This document shows, piece by piece, positions 1-15,000 of a stretch of DNA of 64,000 bases. The stretch lies in the NCBI GenBank assembly GCA_942159475.1, contig OW804094.1, forward strand, positions 17,630,067-17,694,066, written 5' to 3'. Within the stretch, counting starts at the first letter, position 1. The number at the start of each line of letters is the position of its first letter. This stretch comes from Sthenelais limicola. Its lineage: Eukaryota; Annelida; Polychaeta; Phyllodocida; Sigalionidae. The position numbers were made by a program, and so were the translations under genes. A model generated the notes under the pieces. It ran no database searches. It was not told the DNA's origin and worked only from the letters and a program-made list of their open reading frames with translations.

Positions 1-53
1 GAGACCAGTCAGGAGAAGTCATCTACAACCTACTCACGAGGCGGCCCCCCAGG
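1..53 (+). CDS. SPATA1: SPATA1-like exon cut by the window start
   Basis: The frame is open from base 1 and reads ETSQEKSSTTYSRGGPP, followed by two bases 'gg' and a consensus donor GTAAGC at 54. It therefore ends in phase 2, which matches the one-base carry-over at the start of the following exons. Its acceptor lies outside the window. The residues are Ser/Thr/Gly-rich and probably part of a disordered linker. Confidence 0.65.
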
Positions 54-3000
54 GTAAGCAGCTCACTGTACAGAGGCGAGCTACTCACGAATAAGTTTAT
101 AATATGTGATGAGTTAAAGGAAAATGAGTCACAAGTCGCAAAATTGATATTTTTCAATTTTTCTGCTCCATAAGATGGCCAAGGATATATTCAATACACT
201 CATAAAATTTGGTATATGCATTTATATGACTTAAAGTGGTAAGCCCCTCAAAAATGAGAACATTGCAATAATGAGATCTTGTGAATAAATCACTTTGGAA
301 AATATCATTTTAGCGACTCATTTTCCTGTAATAAATCATAAATAATCTAAGCAAGAGACATGGGAGGGGTGGGGGAGGGAATAGCAGACACATGATGGTG
401 GAATTTTGGAAGAATGTATCCATAAAACCTAAAACTAAATTCAATGTCTCACCCAAATGCACAATATCAGTTCTTAAACCATGAAGACATGCCCAGTTTG
501 TATCTAAGCTACCTTATCAACATTAAAATGATATGTTCTAAAATTTCTGAAGAATTTTCAATGTTCTAAATTGTTTTTAATTCCAATTTCATTCGTTCAG
601 TGATTGAAAGTTGACAAACTAAGCAACTACAATTAAATTTACACACTAAGCAACGTCCATTAAAATTTAAAGTCATTTATGAAGTTGTGAATTAGATAAA
701 ATAAAATAAATTGTGAAAAGATAAGTTGCCATTACAATTCTAAGCAGGTCTGGAGTGGAGGAAGGCCTAGAAATGACACTAGATTCAGATACAAAAACCT
801 CAGCCTCCAGAAGGGGGAGTGCTAGCTCTGGGACAATGGGACACCATGGTACCGGGTAAGCACTAGCACACTCACACACACATATATAAATACACATGAA
901 CATGGTAATAGGAGTTAAAGATGCATTCTCAGCTATCACGACAAAACAAATAAAAAAAAAAATTCACTCATATTATAACTTATAGGACCGGATTTATCAA
1001 TATTCTGCTGCTGGTATATGTTTATACAATAATTTGAAGCCTAATCACGGAGAGGATAACGCTGCCAGTGAGCGATAATAAGTGAAGTCATCGCATGAAA
1101 ACATTTGGGCAGGTCCTCCAAATACAAATGAGGACGTTTTAGAAGCCCTTTACCAAAAACAACTGAACAAAATACTCCACAAATTTGGTCAAATCAAATG
1201 ACTTTTAGAAGGGTCGGAAAAGAATGAAACAAGTAGAACATGTTCAGTAATTTGCCAACATTAACTGAGAGAGTAGCTTTAACCTTTATTGAACAATTGT
1301 AATGAAAAAACACACACTAATCAACAACCATGTATACATATATAATTCCAGTTAATACTTAACCTACCTCGAAAATATAATTTAAATATATAAAAAAGAA
1401 TATTATAAGGTCTTTGTATCTAAAAAAAGACACACCAAAAATGCATTTCCATTATTCACTTAATAACTGTAAAAGTGGGCAGCTAAACTACAACCATTAC
1501 ACCTTCTATAAAACAACATGACATTATTATAAACTTGTGAAATAAATTGTTTTATTTTCATGAATTAAAATAAAATTGTGAAAAGTTGCCTTCAAAATCC
1601 TGAGCAGGTTTGGAGTGGAGGGAGGCCTAAAAATGACACTAAATACAGACACAAAAGCTACAGCCTCTAGAAGGGGAAGTGTCAGCTCTGGTGCAATGGG
1701 ACACCATGGTACAGGGTAAGCCTCAGCACATGATATACATGTACATGTACAAGGTTGTGGGTAGAGTGCTGCTTACGTCTTAACCTTGCAATCAGAAAAT
1801 CTGTGATGTGTTTCAGGAAAATAAGTCATAAGTCGCAAAATTCATATTTTTCAAAGTGTTTTTATCACAAGATCACATTATTGGAATGTTCTAATTTTTA
1901 GAGAGTTTATTACTTACAGCTATATCAATTAATGTATCAAATTTCAGGACAATCTATCTAATATATCCTTTCGTTTTAAGGGTCCTCATATGGACTACAT
2001 TTAGTTACTTTACTGTTTATTGACCCCCAGAAATATTGGAAACATTTTTTTTCAAAAACGAAAATATCAAACTTAAAATCTAGAAATACTTTTATAGATT
2101 ATTAGACTGTTTACTACCATTGGAATCGGCTTGATCTCATCTTTTCAAATATAATGGTATCTCAAAATCGATTTTTTGCGACTTATTACTCATTTTCCTG
2201 AAACACATAACATCTTATGATTGTATCTTCATGATCATAGCCTTTCACTAACGTCCACCCTAGACTGCCACAGAAAGATGCTTTAGAAGCCCTTTAGCAA
2301 AAAGAACTGGAAAAATACTCCAAAATTTTGGTAAAATGATTTTTAGATGGGTTGGAATGTAAGGGTTGGAAGAGCTGGGACACTCCCAGAAGCCTGCCGA
2401 CCTGTTAGTCAGCCTATGGATCGTTTTACAAATAACAGATTACTCATTCTATCTAAAATAATGAAAAAAGAAGTAGAAAATGTTCAGTTTTTTTCACAGA
2501 AAGTAAATTTTCAGGTTTTTTTTACTGAAAGTTGACTATCCAAGTTAGGCTATACATGTTAAAATATCATACATAACACAAACCTTGGCTCATATGATAA
2601 CTGCATCTAAGTCATGAAATTATCTCCCATCGTAAATTCTCTCAATATACAGCCAAATGGATGGACAATTTGAGTAATTCTGACCATTAGAATATAGAAG
2701 AAAAAGTATTAACTATGATGAATAATGTATAGTGATGTAAACAAACAGCAGCCATGACTTTGCTGGAGCTTTATAGGAAATCAAGAAGTTGGGTTTGGGG
2801 TGGCGGAGTTGTCTAAAGCACAGGGTCGGCCCAGTGACATAAGTAACATGTTGTGGGTTGGAACCCGGGCGCAGCTACAATTTCACCTCCTCCCCCCAGG
2901 GACTAGAGGAAGACCACCATTGCGGTGATCTAGTCCTGGTGAAAAAATGGAAAACAGAATATCAGTTTCCACTTGTAGTGAGCTTATTTGAACAATCATC

Positions 3001-6000
3001 AACTCTTAGATGGAATTTGACTGAATTATAATACAAGAGATATTACAATAAGGCATGTACACTGTACATTATCAGTTATAATATACAGTAGAACCTCACA
3101 TAAACACCACCTCATTATAGAGACCACCCCTCTATTAAGACCAGTTTCTCCAGTCGCAAATTATTCCCACTTATTAGATTTAGGGCCCTCTAAAGAGACC
3201 ACCTCACTATGAGATAAAAATCATTCAGTTCTAAGGGTGGTCTTAATAGAGAGGTTTCACTGTAGGTATCGGGTATATGGGTCAGATTTTCAGAAAATGC
3301 ACAATTGGCAGCTCTACTTATTTAGGTTGAATTCTGCCAAATTAGGCTGACAAATACCGTGTATATCTGAGTATATTCAGTATCACATTGATTTAAAATA
3401 TCAGTTCTGTTATGTTAAACTGCATTTTGAAGCTCATTTTTTCTTAAATATAGGTTATTTGAGAGGATTGATGGAGGCAAATTGAACATTTTCTGAAAAT
3501 CTATACCAATATATAACACAACGTCCTCGGTGCTCCAGTCATTCAGGATATATTTCCTTATCAGAATAACAAATTCTAAGGGCTTCTGACATGTTATGAT
3601 CATGAAATAGCAATCATAAAGCTACAATTGACAATATACAATTGGTGTACAATGATGTGTTGCTTTCACTAAGCTAATAAAATCTCTGTTTCACGGCAAT
3701 AGCGACTACTGGTGGTGCTTGAATAGGCCAGGATCCAAGCGTTTGGTGACTAGGTCTGGCAGAAATCCTGTGTAACTTTAATAACTCTGGCCATAGATTA
3801 CATGTTAGTACACATGTGTGTCAAGGAATGCTCTATAATCGACTCATACAGGTCAGAATTTGGAACATTTCTACAATAAAAAAAAAAGCACTATACCTCC
3901 TTCTTTAAATTCGCTTTGAATCTGAATTTGAAAAGAGGGTACTTTTGAATTTCTCTAAATAGAAATTTAATATTTCTTTTATTCCTTTTCAATTTTGTTA
4001 AGTTGATTTTAATTGTTGTAACGTTAGTTCTTTTGTTACTTTCTAAGTTATGAACTCAACAAATCTAAAACAGACACAAAACAAACAAGGGAGACAATGA
4101 ATAGTAAGGTTCATACTGTCCAACATTATTTAAAATGTTACAATAAAAAGAGACATTTCGCATTAAATTAAGGAACAAGGTAAAGAAAATCCTGGAAATT
4201 AATGGGAAAATAGAAATGACTTGAAAATATCTTGTTCAGTAAAGGGTGGTCTCCACTGGCTGCGGTAAGCTCTGCTGTAAGCCTTGTGATGGTTTTGTTG
4301 GTTCTGTAGGTGGAGAGGAGTGATGAGATCCTTCACTACATGGTCAGTGAACGATGTAGGCAGGATCTCGCCACTCCTCAACAACACAGCACCATCGCAA
4401 GGCTTATTACAGAGCTTACCGCAAAGCTTACCGCAGCCAGTGGAGACCACCCTTAACAATACTTCAGTAGTAAACAGTTCATCAAGCAACCTGGAGTTTT
4501 TGACAAAAGAAACTAAAAATAGGTTCAATTAGGTTTTCAAGGGAAATCTTTTGTCTTATATGCATCTCGTCGGGTTTTTTTTTTACAGAGTATGAATGAA
4601 CCTGACAAATCAAATTAAACCTCCTATTCCACAAAGGTCCATTCTATTTTAAATTAAAGGGGTTCAATGAGGGGATCATTACTGTAAGACAGACCTGGGG
4701 AATCATGAAAACCCACAATGTGGATTTTTTTTATAAAAGTTTTTATTGCACACAATTGCAGGAAAAGACCTGGTATTCTCATGTAGTACAAGGATCACAA
4801 GGATGTACATACGATTGTTTGGCTTACATTTGCTTGACGGAAGCCTATATTTGATGTGGTGTTTATAGATATGCTTTACTACATGGACATGGGCTAATTT
4901 CTTGGTTATTGATTTTCCATTATTGATTATTGGTTGTGATTGTTTAATGCTTTGATTTCGTTGATCTACAGAAGGAGTAGTTTCTTCAAATGATTGACGA
5001 TGTTGTTTGTAGATAATTATCTATATTATCATTGTATATAGTTTCTTTAATTGAAATATGTAACACAATCCTATCATGTACAGTAATATACATTCATGTA
5101 CTGTTCCATTGTTTTCGATTTCAGTATGTAAAATTCCATATTTCCACCAACATTGTTTGTTTCCAAGAGTCATAAAATTGCTTCTGGACTGACATATCTA
5201 CCTACGTTATGGTCGCTTGTTGTTATTGCATAAAGGGTTGTCTCCACTGGCTGTGATAAGCTCTGCGGTGAGCTCTGCGGTAAGCCTTGCGATGGTGCTG
5301 TGATGTTGAGGAGTGGAGTAGGCAGGTCCTTGTCATTCCTCTCCACCTACAGAACCAGCACAAACCATCGCAAGGCTTACTGTAGAGCTTACCGCAGCCA
5401 GTGGAGACCACCCTTAAAGCAAGAATATTAATATCAATATAACAGTTGATGGTATAGTCTATATATATAACCCGTGACTGGTCTGGTTAACAGGTCTGAT
5501 TCAGAGGAGAATGGGTTGCCCCCAGATAGACCAGAGAGTAATGCAGAGAGTGAAGGGTAAGACTAGCGGCTGTTTCCATCCGACTCTAATAGCTTGTGAC
5601 TTTCTCTGACGCAGTCTCTACTTCGTGTGTTGCTTTAAAGGGCCTAGTCCACTAAGCCGATTGTCATGCAATTTTGCGCCGCAGAGGACACTTTTGCACT
5701 AAATTCTGTGAGAATCGCATGAGAATCGGCTTAGTGGATAATGTCCTTACTATGTTGACAATAGCTTGCAACGGGGAAGCTGCTGGAAAAGCAAAGACAA
5801 CGTGCATTGGCAGGCTTCTTGTGAATTCAAGGCAGAATGACTAAAGAGATTAGACACAGATTATGGTTGCTTAATTACACCATAAAGGGCCTAGTCCACC
5901 AAGCCGATTTTCATGCGATTTTGCGCCATAGAGCACTCTTTTGCGCTAAATTCTGTGAGAATCGTATGAGAATCGGCTTAATGGACTAGGCCCTTTATAG

Positions 6001-9000
6001 AGATTGGTTTTCCTAAATTATAATATCCACTTGTAGGGCTTTCTTTGGATCTGCTTATGCAGGGAAACGTATGGAAATGGAGACAATACAAAAAGCTAAA
6101 TTGAGTAAAAATATTGAGTCGCCTATAAATTGAGTAAGACAGGTCAAAGGCAGGGTCTGGAAGACCTCTTTTTGAGATGACTACAACCTGTTTGTCTTTT
6201 TTTTTTCTTTTTTTTTTTTGAAAGGTTCATTATGAGTTACATTTAATTGACTTTGAAGTAGGTCCCTCGTTGCTTGGAGGAGGATCTTTGACATAAATTA
6301 TTCGTGCACATAAAAACTTTATTACTCACAATAGGCATAATATCTCAGCTCAAGATCAAGCCTCTTGCTGGTATACCTTGTCTGAACGACGAATAAAGAA
6401 TTCTTTTATCTTATCTTATAAAACCAAGGCTTGTCTCACAAGTCTTGATGTTCTATGTGTAATCAATCAAACTTTATAGAATTGAGGAAATGAAGTCCTG
6501 CAATCTCCTGGGAAACTTACCTTAATATCTACTAAAGTGATTATATTCAGAAAGCACCAATGTCTGTGCTAGTGAGGGGAAGGTGTTTGCCTCAGCCACT
6601 CCATTGTCACTGACTGCTTTCCAAGGCCTTTTTATGGTCTCACTTTGCTGCTACATGTGTCACTGAAACCTGAAATCTTGTTTCTTTTAAAATTCTATCA
6701 ATTCGACACTGGCAATAGGGACAGCACTATAATCATGCCTCTTAGTGTTACTGACATACAACGTCAATATCAATTGAGCAATTCCTCAAAGCTTCTGTGA
6801 TTTCAGTTATATAGAATAAAGTGAGTTTGAACAGTGAAGATGTCACTGTAGGCTAGAGCAAGTTTTGTGCGACATCAAGGGTGCATTGCTTTTCAACATC
6901 TTAATCGTATCGTTGCTCACTCTGTTGGTCTTCTTATCGTAAGTGTCGTTATAACGTTAATAACACAGGTGTTGCTGTCGTTATCTGTAGCTCCATTGAA
7001 TTTAACTGTAAAAACCATTGTAGAAAAAGCACTTTATTATAATCGTTATTAACGATTATTATAACGATAGAGAGTCCTCGTTAGTATCTGAACACGACGA
7101 GCAATGCACCTCATAGCGAGCACTAAGTAAGTCACAGAGAGTCACAAGAACATACATGGTTCAGATTTCCAGAAAATGTACAATTGGCAGCTCTTCACAT
7201 TTAGGAAATTCTGATAAATTAGGCTGAAAAATGATGAATACTGAGTATATTTGACTATATTTGGTATCGCTTTGATTTAAAGTATCAGTTCTGTTATGCT
7301 AAACTGCCATTTAAAGCTCATTTTTGCCTTAAATGTGGGTTATTTGAGAGGATTGGTGAAGGCGAATTGTACATTTTCGAAAAATCTGACCCGTTGTCTA
7401 TATGATGGAAACACCCCGTAAGCTGTAAGTGTGTGGTTGTTAGCCGGGGGAAGGAGGACGTTTTCTTTTCATAACAGCTTTGATCACGTGAATGGATTGC
7501 CATGGGCTGTTCTGCTTATTACCATATATAGATGCCCCCGCCTCTATCCCGCCCCTGGTGGCCTCGGGTGAAGGTACTCAAACCCAGCTCTGGTGCTACA
7601 GAAATATGGTTTTGCCTTGAAGTGCTATTTTGACACTTGGAAATATCAACTTCCATATATATGTACGTATGTGTACACAAGTTGATATGCCAATAGTCAA
7701 AGCATTGGATTTAATTACCAAGACATGTGCAATGAGAAATGTTAAAATGTTTCTTATAAAGTACTAATAAAGAAAATCTAGTAAAATATGTACACAAATT
7801 TGCATTTTCTCTGCCATATTTGAGAATATTTTGAATATTGAATGGATTCTAAAAGTCCATACAGGTTTTCGTTTTGCCCTTATAAAATATTTTTAGCTCA
7901 ATTTTTACTATTTTGGGAGGCTGCTAACCTTCTATTAATCCCCCCCCCCCCACGCAAAAAACAAAACAAAAAGCCTCTGATTTTACATGTCTTTGTGATC
8001 GGATCCTTAATTCATAGTATAAAGGGTGTTGCATGAATATAATCTAATTCTGTTTCATCATTCAACGAACCGAAACAATTTAGTGTGTGTAATTGGTGCA
8101 GGGGTTGAATGCTTAGCGTGTGATGTTTACGTAAATGCCTTTTGTTTACAGAGGTGCAAACACTAGTTGTACCTTTATAACAGGGTCATATGTTCAGAAA
8201 ATGCACAATCTACAGTTCTACACATCTCTAAAATTCTGCTTAATTAGAGTGAAAAGGGATAAATACTGGGTATATATGAGTGTATTCTGTATTGTATTCA
8301 TTCAATAAATCTGTTTGGTTGTGTTGAACTGTATTTGCAACCTGATTTTCTTCTTAAATTTGGGTTATTTGAGAGGATTGGTGAAGGCCAATTGTACATT
8401 TTTTGGCGACTTGGCCCAACAATGATTTTTCCCCAGCTTCTCAGGTCCATATTGGCGAGTGCGAAACAATTTAAACCTTGGTCTCCCAATTTTATGATTT
8501 GTTGTTTTGTCATAGATATTCTATTTAAGCTACAATTTTACATATATTATGGCCTTGCTTACATCTATATCTATTGTCTGACATAATATGGGGCTTTTTA
8601 TCCGCACAGGACTCTTTTCCACTATATTCCATGAAAATCGCATGAGAATCGGCTTAGTGGACAAGGGCCTTAACAAGGTTGCCAAACGTATTGATGCCAT
8701 ATCATCAATGTATAACATAGTCTACCACCCTAGAGCAGAATAACATATCTTAGATCTTTTATTGAAGAAAGAAACTTTCATGTTTTTCTAGGTGGAATAT
8801 TGATTACTGTCTGGCTTCCACCTGCTCTTCCTCCACATACTTAGACACAAACTGTGATGTATTACAGGACAATGAGTCACAAGTCTCAAAATTGATATTT
8901 TTCAAAGTGATTTATTCACAAGATCTGCCTGTTGGAATGTTCACATTTGGTAGAGGTTTAGCACTTTAAGTCATATTAATCCATGTACCAAATTTGAAGA

Positions 9001-12000
9001 CATTATATCAAATATATCCTTCCGTTTCAAAGGACATCTTATGGAGTAGATTTAGTTACTTTACTGGTAAATTTCGTCTAGCCAGAAATATTGCAAACTT
9101 TCTTTTTCAAAGATAGAAATATCAAACTTAAAATATAGAAATGCTTTTTAAAATCTCCTGTTTACCATCATTGAAATCCGTTTGATCTCCTCTTGTCAAT
9201 ATGATGGTATCACAAAATCCATTTTTTGCGACTTGTGACTCATTTTCTGTAACACATCACATATTGTGTGTGTCAGCATTGTTCTTTTCGTCACAGAAAT
9301 GCCAAGCCTGTGATTTATTCCTTGAGTTTATATGCATATTACACTCCAATACTACAAGAGCTGAGCTAGAAATAACCTGACCAGTTTAGTTCACATTATT
9401 CTGATCCCGAGTTTACCATTTTTATCAAAGCATTTAATTCTTTAAAGTTTTCTTTTCAATCAGATAATCTTCAGATAAGACCACTCTAAAAGAAACCACA
9501 ATATTTTGTTTAACTTGGTTAATCAAACCTATGAATACAACATCAAATAGCAATGAATACGCCATGAAATGATAATAAATACTGGGGATCAAACGTAATC
9601 CCGGAATAATCCCTAATCCAGCATGTACACATACAAACCATCCACCAATTATTATTCATTCAGCCCCTATAAGGGTAAGATTTTCGGAAAATGCACAATC
9701 TACAGTTCTACACATCTCTCAAATTCTGCTAAATTAGAGTGAAAAATGATAAATACTAGGTATATCGGAGTGTATTCTGTGTTGTATTCATTTAATAAAT
9801 CTGTTTGGTTATGTTGACCTGTATTTTGAACTTTATTTTTGTCTTAAATTTGGGTTATTTGAAAAGATTGGTGAAGGCGAATTGTACATTTTCTGAAAAC
9901 CTGACCCATATAGTGGAGAATACTGATCTATGCCTTGAAAGGTGGGGCTTAGGGGCCAGAAATTTATCTGACAATCGACCATACAGTTTTATAATCTTTA
10001 CCAATTAATTAACAAATTAAAGATATTCAAGAAGGAATTTCATGAATATAAAGGAATCGTGAATTCATTTTAAATTCTCTTATTGAATGCGGCACCTGGT
10101 GGCCATTGGCAAATGTTTTAAAAATTTATTCTCATTTTCACGTAGCCTCCTAATGATTAAAAATATTAATCAATCAACTCAAGGTGCTTCGATTGATATC
10201 AGTTCCTTAACAATATGTATTCCAAATGTTCATCTACATGCATGAATGGCATTTGATATCACCAGCATATTTGATATATTGATTAATTAATGTCAGGGTA
10301 TTCACATTTAGAGGACAATTAATGATAATTGATACAGAATTGTTGGGGCCTCAAATCCCCTAAATCCTAGCTCCCCTCAATGGATCTGCAACGGAAATTA
10401 CAGCCTATAGCAGAATTCTAATTAGGTTGAACTCGAACCAATTTAATTCCAATTAAACAGAATAGCAGGGTTTGAAAGGGTAAGTGGGAAGTTGGTTGGG
10501 GAGTCAATGGTTTAAGGATCTTTGCTCAAGTAGTAGGTTCAATCCCCTGGAGTAGACCCTGTACACACATGGGCCAGATTTTCAGAAAATGTACAATTGG
10601 CATCTCTACACAATTAGGAATTTTTGTTAAATTAGGCTGCAAAATGATGAATACCGGGTATATCTATGTATATTTGGTATCGCATTGATTTAATGTATCA
10701 GTTCTGTTATGTTAAACTGCATTTTGAAGCTCATTTTTGTCTTAAATGTGGGTTATTTGAGAGGATTAGTGAAAACGAATTGTACATTTTCTCAAAATCT
10801 GACCCACCTCCTCTATACTCCCTAAGCTAACATTGACACTGCCCAGTGGTCAGTACTGGCTACTGGTTTGGTCAATATTACCTCTGCTGCCCAGTATTCC
10901 ACCCTATACTATGTGTAAAGTATTGGTCAAGCAGCTATGATATGCTTTAGCAACTATTACTAAGGTGGTCCACTAAATGCACGTGAAATAGGTAATAACA
11001 TTGAGGTCGCCAATGTCTCAATGAGATAATGATTGTTTTGTGGGATTATGAGGGTGGTTCATAGACCAATATGAGGGTGGTTTATGTTGTGTTGTGCATA
11101 GGAACACTATATATGAGTCGCAAGTCGCAAAATTGATATCTTTTCGAAGTGATTTATTCACAAGATTTCTTTGTTGGGATGTTTTACTTTTTTGAGTGTC
11201 TAATCCTTGAGGGTGTATGAATATTATTGTATGTATCAAATTTCAGGACAGTTTATCAAATATATCCTTTCGTTTCTAATATCATCCTATGTGCAGTATA
11301 TTAAGCTACTTTACAAGTAACTGTCCAACCAGATTTTCTTTTCTTCTCAAAAATCGGAATATCAAACAGAAAATAACTGTACTAATATTTATCATCATTG
11401 GAATCCGCTTGATCTCATCTGTTCATATATGATATATGAAAATCCATTTTTTGCGACTTGCGACTAGTTTTTCTGTAACATCACTGAAGGATTACTGCTA
11501 TGGGAAAAGGAGTTGGGAGGGTTGGGGGAAATCTTTCATTTCTCTCAGGAACTCAATGGATTGATCATTTAAAATTTTTAAATGAATATACGGGACAAAA
11601 CAAAATATAATTGATGTTTCATTTTAGGTGACACCTTATTTACAATTGACCAACGCACTCACTTGGCATTATTCAATACGAGGACATCTTAAGAATGAAT
11701 TGATTGAGATATATATAATTAATGCTTGGTATTACCAAAATGTTGTCATTTGTAACTCATGTCATAGTTTCTTTTCAGGAACTGCTTTTCCAATATTGCT
11801 TAAATTCTATTCATCTTCCTCTAATTCTGCTGAGCTTGAATTCGCGCAATTAAATCTAACAGAGTGCCATCCAACAAACTCTCGTGAAGAAATATTTAAC
11901 TTTAGACTCTTGCTCTAACAGGGGGATGTGGGGTGACTCAGCAGTTTTAAACTTTCGCTTTGGACCCAGAATCATGAGAATATTGTGGGCTTGAAAACTG

Positions 12001-15000
12001 GTTGGCTGCGGTTACACCTGGTCCCCCAGGCAGGATAATGAGTCACAAGTCGCAAAATAAAATAGATTTTGAGATATCATTATATTTGAAAAGATTAGAT
12101 CAAGCCGATTCGAATGATAGTAAAAGGTTGGATATCTAATAAGTATTTCTCTAATCATTTTAAATTTGATTTTATTATTTTTGAAAAACAATATTTCTGG
12201 GTGGACAAATACTAGTAAAGTAGCTGAATATACTCTATACGATGATCTTAGATATACATGGATATATTTAATACACACATTTGGTGAATTTATTCATGCT
12301 ACAAACAGCATTAAGCACCCCCAAAATGAAATCATTTCGACAAAATTATCTTGTGAATAAAACTCTTTGAAAAATATAAATTTTGTGACTTGTGGATCAT
12401 TTCCCTGTGACGCTTCACAATTATATGGAAGAGAACTAAAAGACAATAACGTATGGATTTTTGAAGCCTTCCCTTACTTACAGATCACAACCCAACGGTT
12501 CACGCGGAGGGTCGCGGGTCGGGGATGTAAATAACTCTTCTGATAAACGTCAGGATCTGGCCGACTTAGAGCGGAGACGGAAAGAGGTAATAATATTTTC
12601 TATAATATATAAATAATATCTTCTATAATCTAGTGTTTTGTCCCTGTTCTTTGTGTTCTATTCACATATAGTGTTCTATTCTTTTCTGTATTATAAGAAA
12701 GTCCCTCTTCTTTTTCTGGTTCTCCTTATTTTCCTTCCTTCTATCAATATTTAAAATGTTTTTCATCCACACTACAAATGTGATGTGTTTTAGGAAAATG
12801 AGTCAAATGTCACAAAATATGGATTGTGAGATATCACCATATTTGAAAAGAGGAGATCAAGCCGATTCCAATGATAGTAAACATGAAGGACATCTAATAA
12901 GTGTTTCTATATTTCATGTTTGACACATTTTTGCGACTTGTAACTCATTTCTCTGGAACACATCACAAATGTGGTTCTGGCTGAGCAGTCTCAGGCGCTG
13001 GGTCGGTTCACTGGCATGAGCGGCATGTTGTGGGTTCGAACCCTGGCGCGGCTGCAGTTTCACCTCCTACCCCAGGTACTAGTGGAAGACCATGGTAAGG
13101 TGAACTAGTCCTGGTAAAATGTTAAATTCTTTTATATGAGAGATTTTGATACTGTACAGGTGCTTGAGGAGGAGAAGAGGAAGCAGACAGAAGAGGAGGA
13201 TCGGTGGAAGCAGTGGGGGGAGGGGGCAGACGGTCAACGTGCAAACGGACAGGAGGACACCATACAAGAGGTGCTATTTTGTTGATCTATCTTTCTATCT
13301 ATCCATCCAACTTTCCACCTATCTTACCTTTATTTCTGTATATCTAGTTATTCTTTTACTGTGAGAGCACTTCCTAGATGAGTAATTGTTCATTTCTTAA
13401 GTACATGTACATTAAATACTCTAATCTTAAATACCAGTGAATCTAGAGCTTTAACTTTTTATGAAATTTGTATCAAATGTTAAACAAACTAACTTGACTT
13501 ATTCAATATTTATCAGGAAAAGTTGAACAGAAGTACTAATCTAATAATACTTCCCTGAAATGAAATTACAATAGATAAAGTTCTTTTTTAATAGATTTAT
13601 ATATTTCATTAATGTATTTATTGCCATAGATCTAGTTTGGATCGTCATCATCACCATTCGTATTGTTTTAATGATTAATTATTTGCTATCATTATGGTCT
13701 GATATAAAATAATCAATGTATTCATCACTCTATATAGGATGCATTATTGTCAGATTGTGTTCATGCAAACTGTACTCAGGTTTAGTGTTGCTTGTTCGAT
13801 AGGAGGAGGACCCATTGGATTCATTATTGACGGAACCTCTGGATCAGAATGAACTCAGTAAGTTATAGTTCTCTTCTTTATTTCATTGCCCACTATTAAA
13901 TCACCCAGGTCCCAATATGGTAATTATGGTTTTGGGGATTGAGGAATTAGTCTAGGAGAAATTAATTTATAAGAGATATTAATAGTACCCAAAACAGTTC
14001 AGAAACAGTCTTTTGCAAGTTGTCCCAGGTCTAATCTCTCCTAGACTAAAACTGAAAGGTCATTAGTCTGAAAAGAGGTTTGTTCTATTACCCCCAGGGG
14101 GTTTTGAGGGTGAGTTTCCCATGTGCAGTGCTCACTATGGTTGTCTCAATTGTAGTTTCACTTTCCATAAATCAATTTAGCATGATAATAGGTTTCATAA
14201 GAGCTTACTAGGAAGGTTCTATGATGGCTTTGAAGGTCAAAGCAAGGTCAAATCATTTAACTGATATCAGCTATGAATTCCTCAACCCCCAAAACCCTGA
14301 TAAGCATATACTGGACTGCATGGTAGGCCAAACTATTGAAATATTAATTGTCATAATGGTTGATAGCGGCCATTTTGGATTTGGGGATCTCACAGGTTTT
14401 CCCCGCACTTTCGCGAGGGTCGACCCCGCTCAATTTTTTATTTACCCTTCATAGATGTCAGATCCACTGAGAAACCAACCTCTGCTCTCAACGGTCACAG
14501 AAGTGCTCCAGATGACCCAACTAGGAAGGATATTGATGTGAACTGCATTCGCAGCCTACAGCCACAATCTTAATATACAATAATATGTTGTTGAATGCCT
14601 TAAACTTTGATAGATTATATAGTCTATAATTACCTTATAGCCTATAATTATCTTACTATTTATTTCATAGTATTAATCAGTTCCTTCTTATCAAACTTAC
14701 ATCACTAGACTAAAAAAGCACCTAGCTATTACCTGTACCGCCTCCACTCCCCCTCCACCTCACTCCCCCGGGCCACTAACTGGTTAGGATCAGCGATTAG
14801 ACGGCATTTAATCACACAAAGGCCGTGTAACAATCCGGCCTCAGGTGTACCTGGCACAGGGCCAACTTGTCCTCTCATAGGGAGCGTTCATTATTCCATA
14901 CAGAGGTCTAGGTCTGGTACTTGTGGTGACAAGCACATACCCTGCTTCCACCTGGTGCATTCTGAGGAAATCACAGTACTACTGATGATTTATTGGACAA

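Larger units (their letters stand above)
690..2540. repeat. Tandem segmental duplication carrying the paired SPATA1 exons
   Basis: Copy 1 spans about 690-1290 and copy 2 about 1560-2540. Matching anchors are the exons (748/1608), the 'tagaagcccttta' segment (1130/2278) and 'gaa...gtagaa.atgttcagt' (about 1223/2470). Copy 2 is longer because of the A2 MITE and a retroelement-tail fragment. Much of the remaining intron has diverged. Confidence 0.6.

Noticed and set aside
10460..10480. Short segment before GTAAGT near 10479 as an exon
   Set aside because: The acceptor tract is poor, the segment does not keep the required phase, and it runs into a SINE-like repeat.
11628..11918. 96-codon frame on the plus strand
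   Set aside because: No domain, no coding bias visible, and no splice partners in phase with the surrounding gene.
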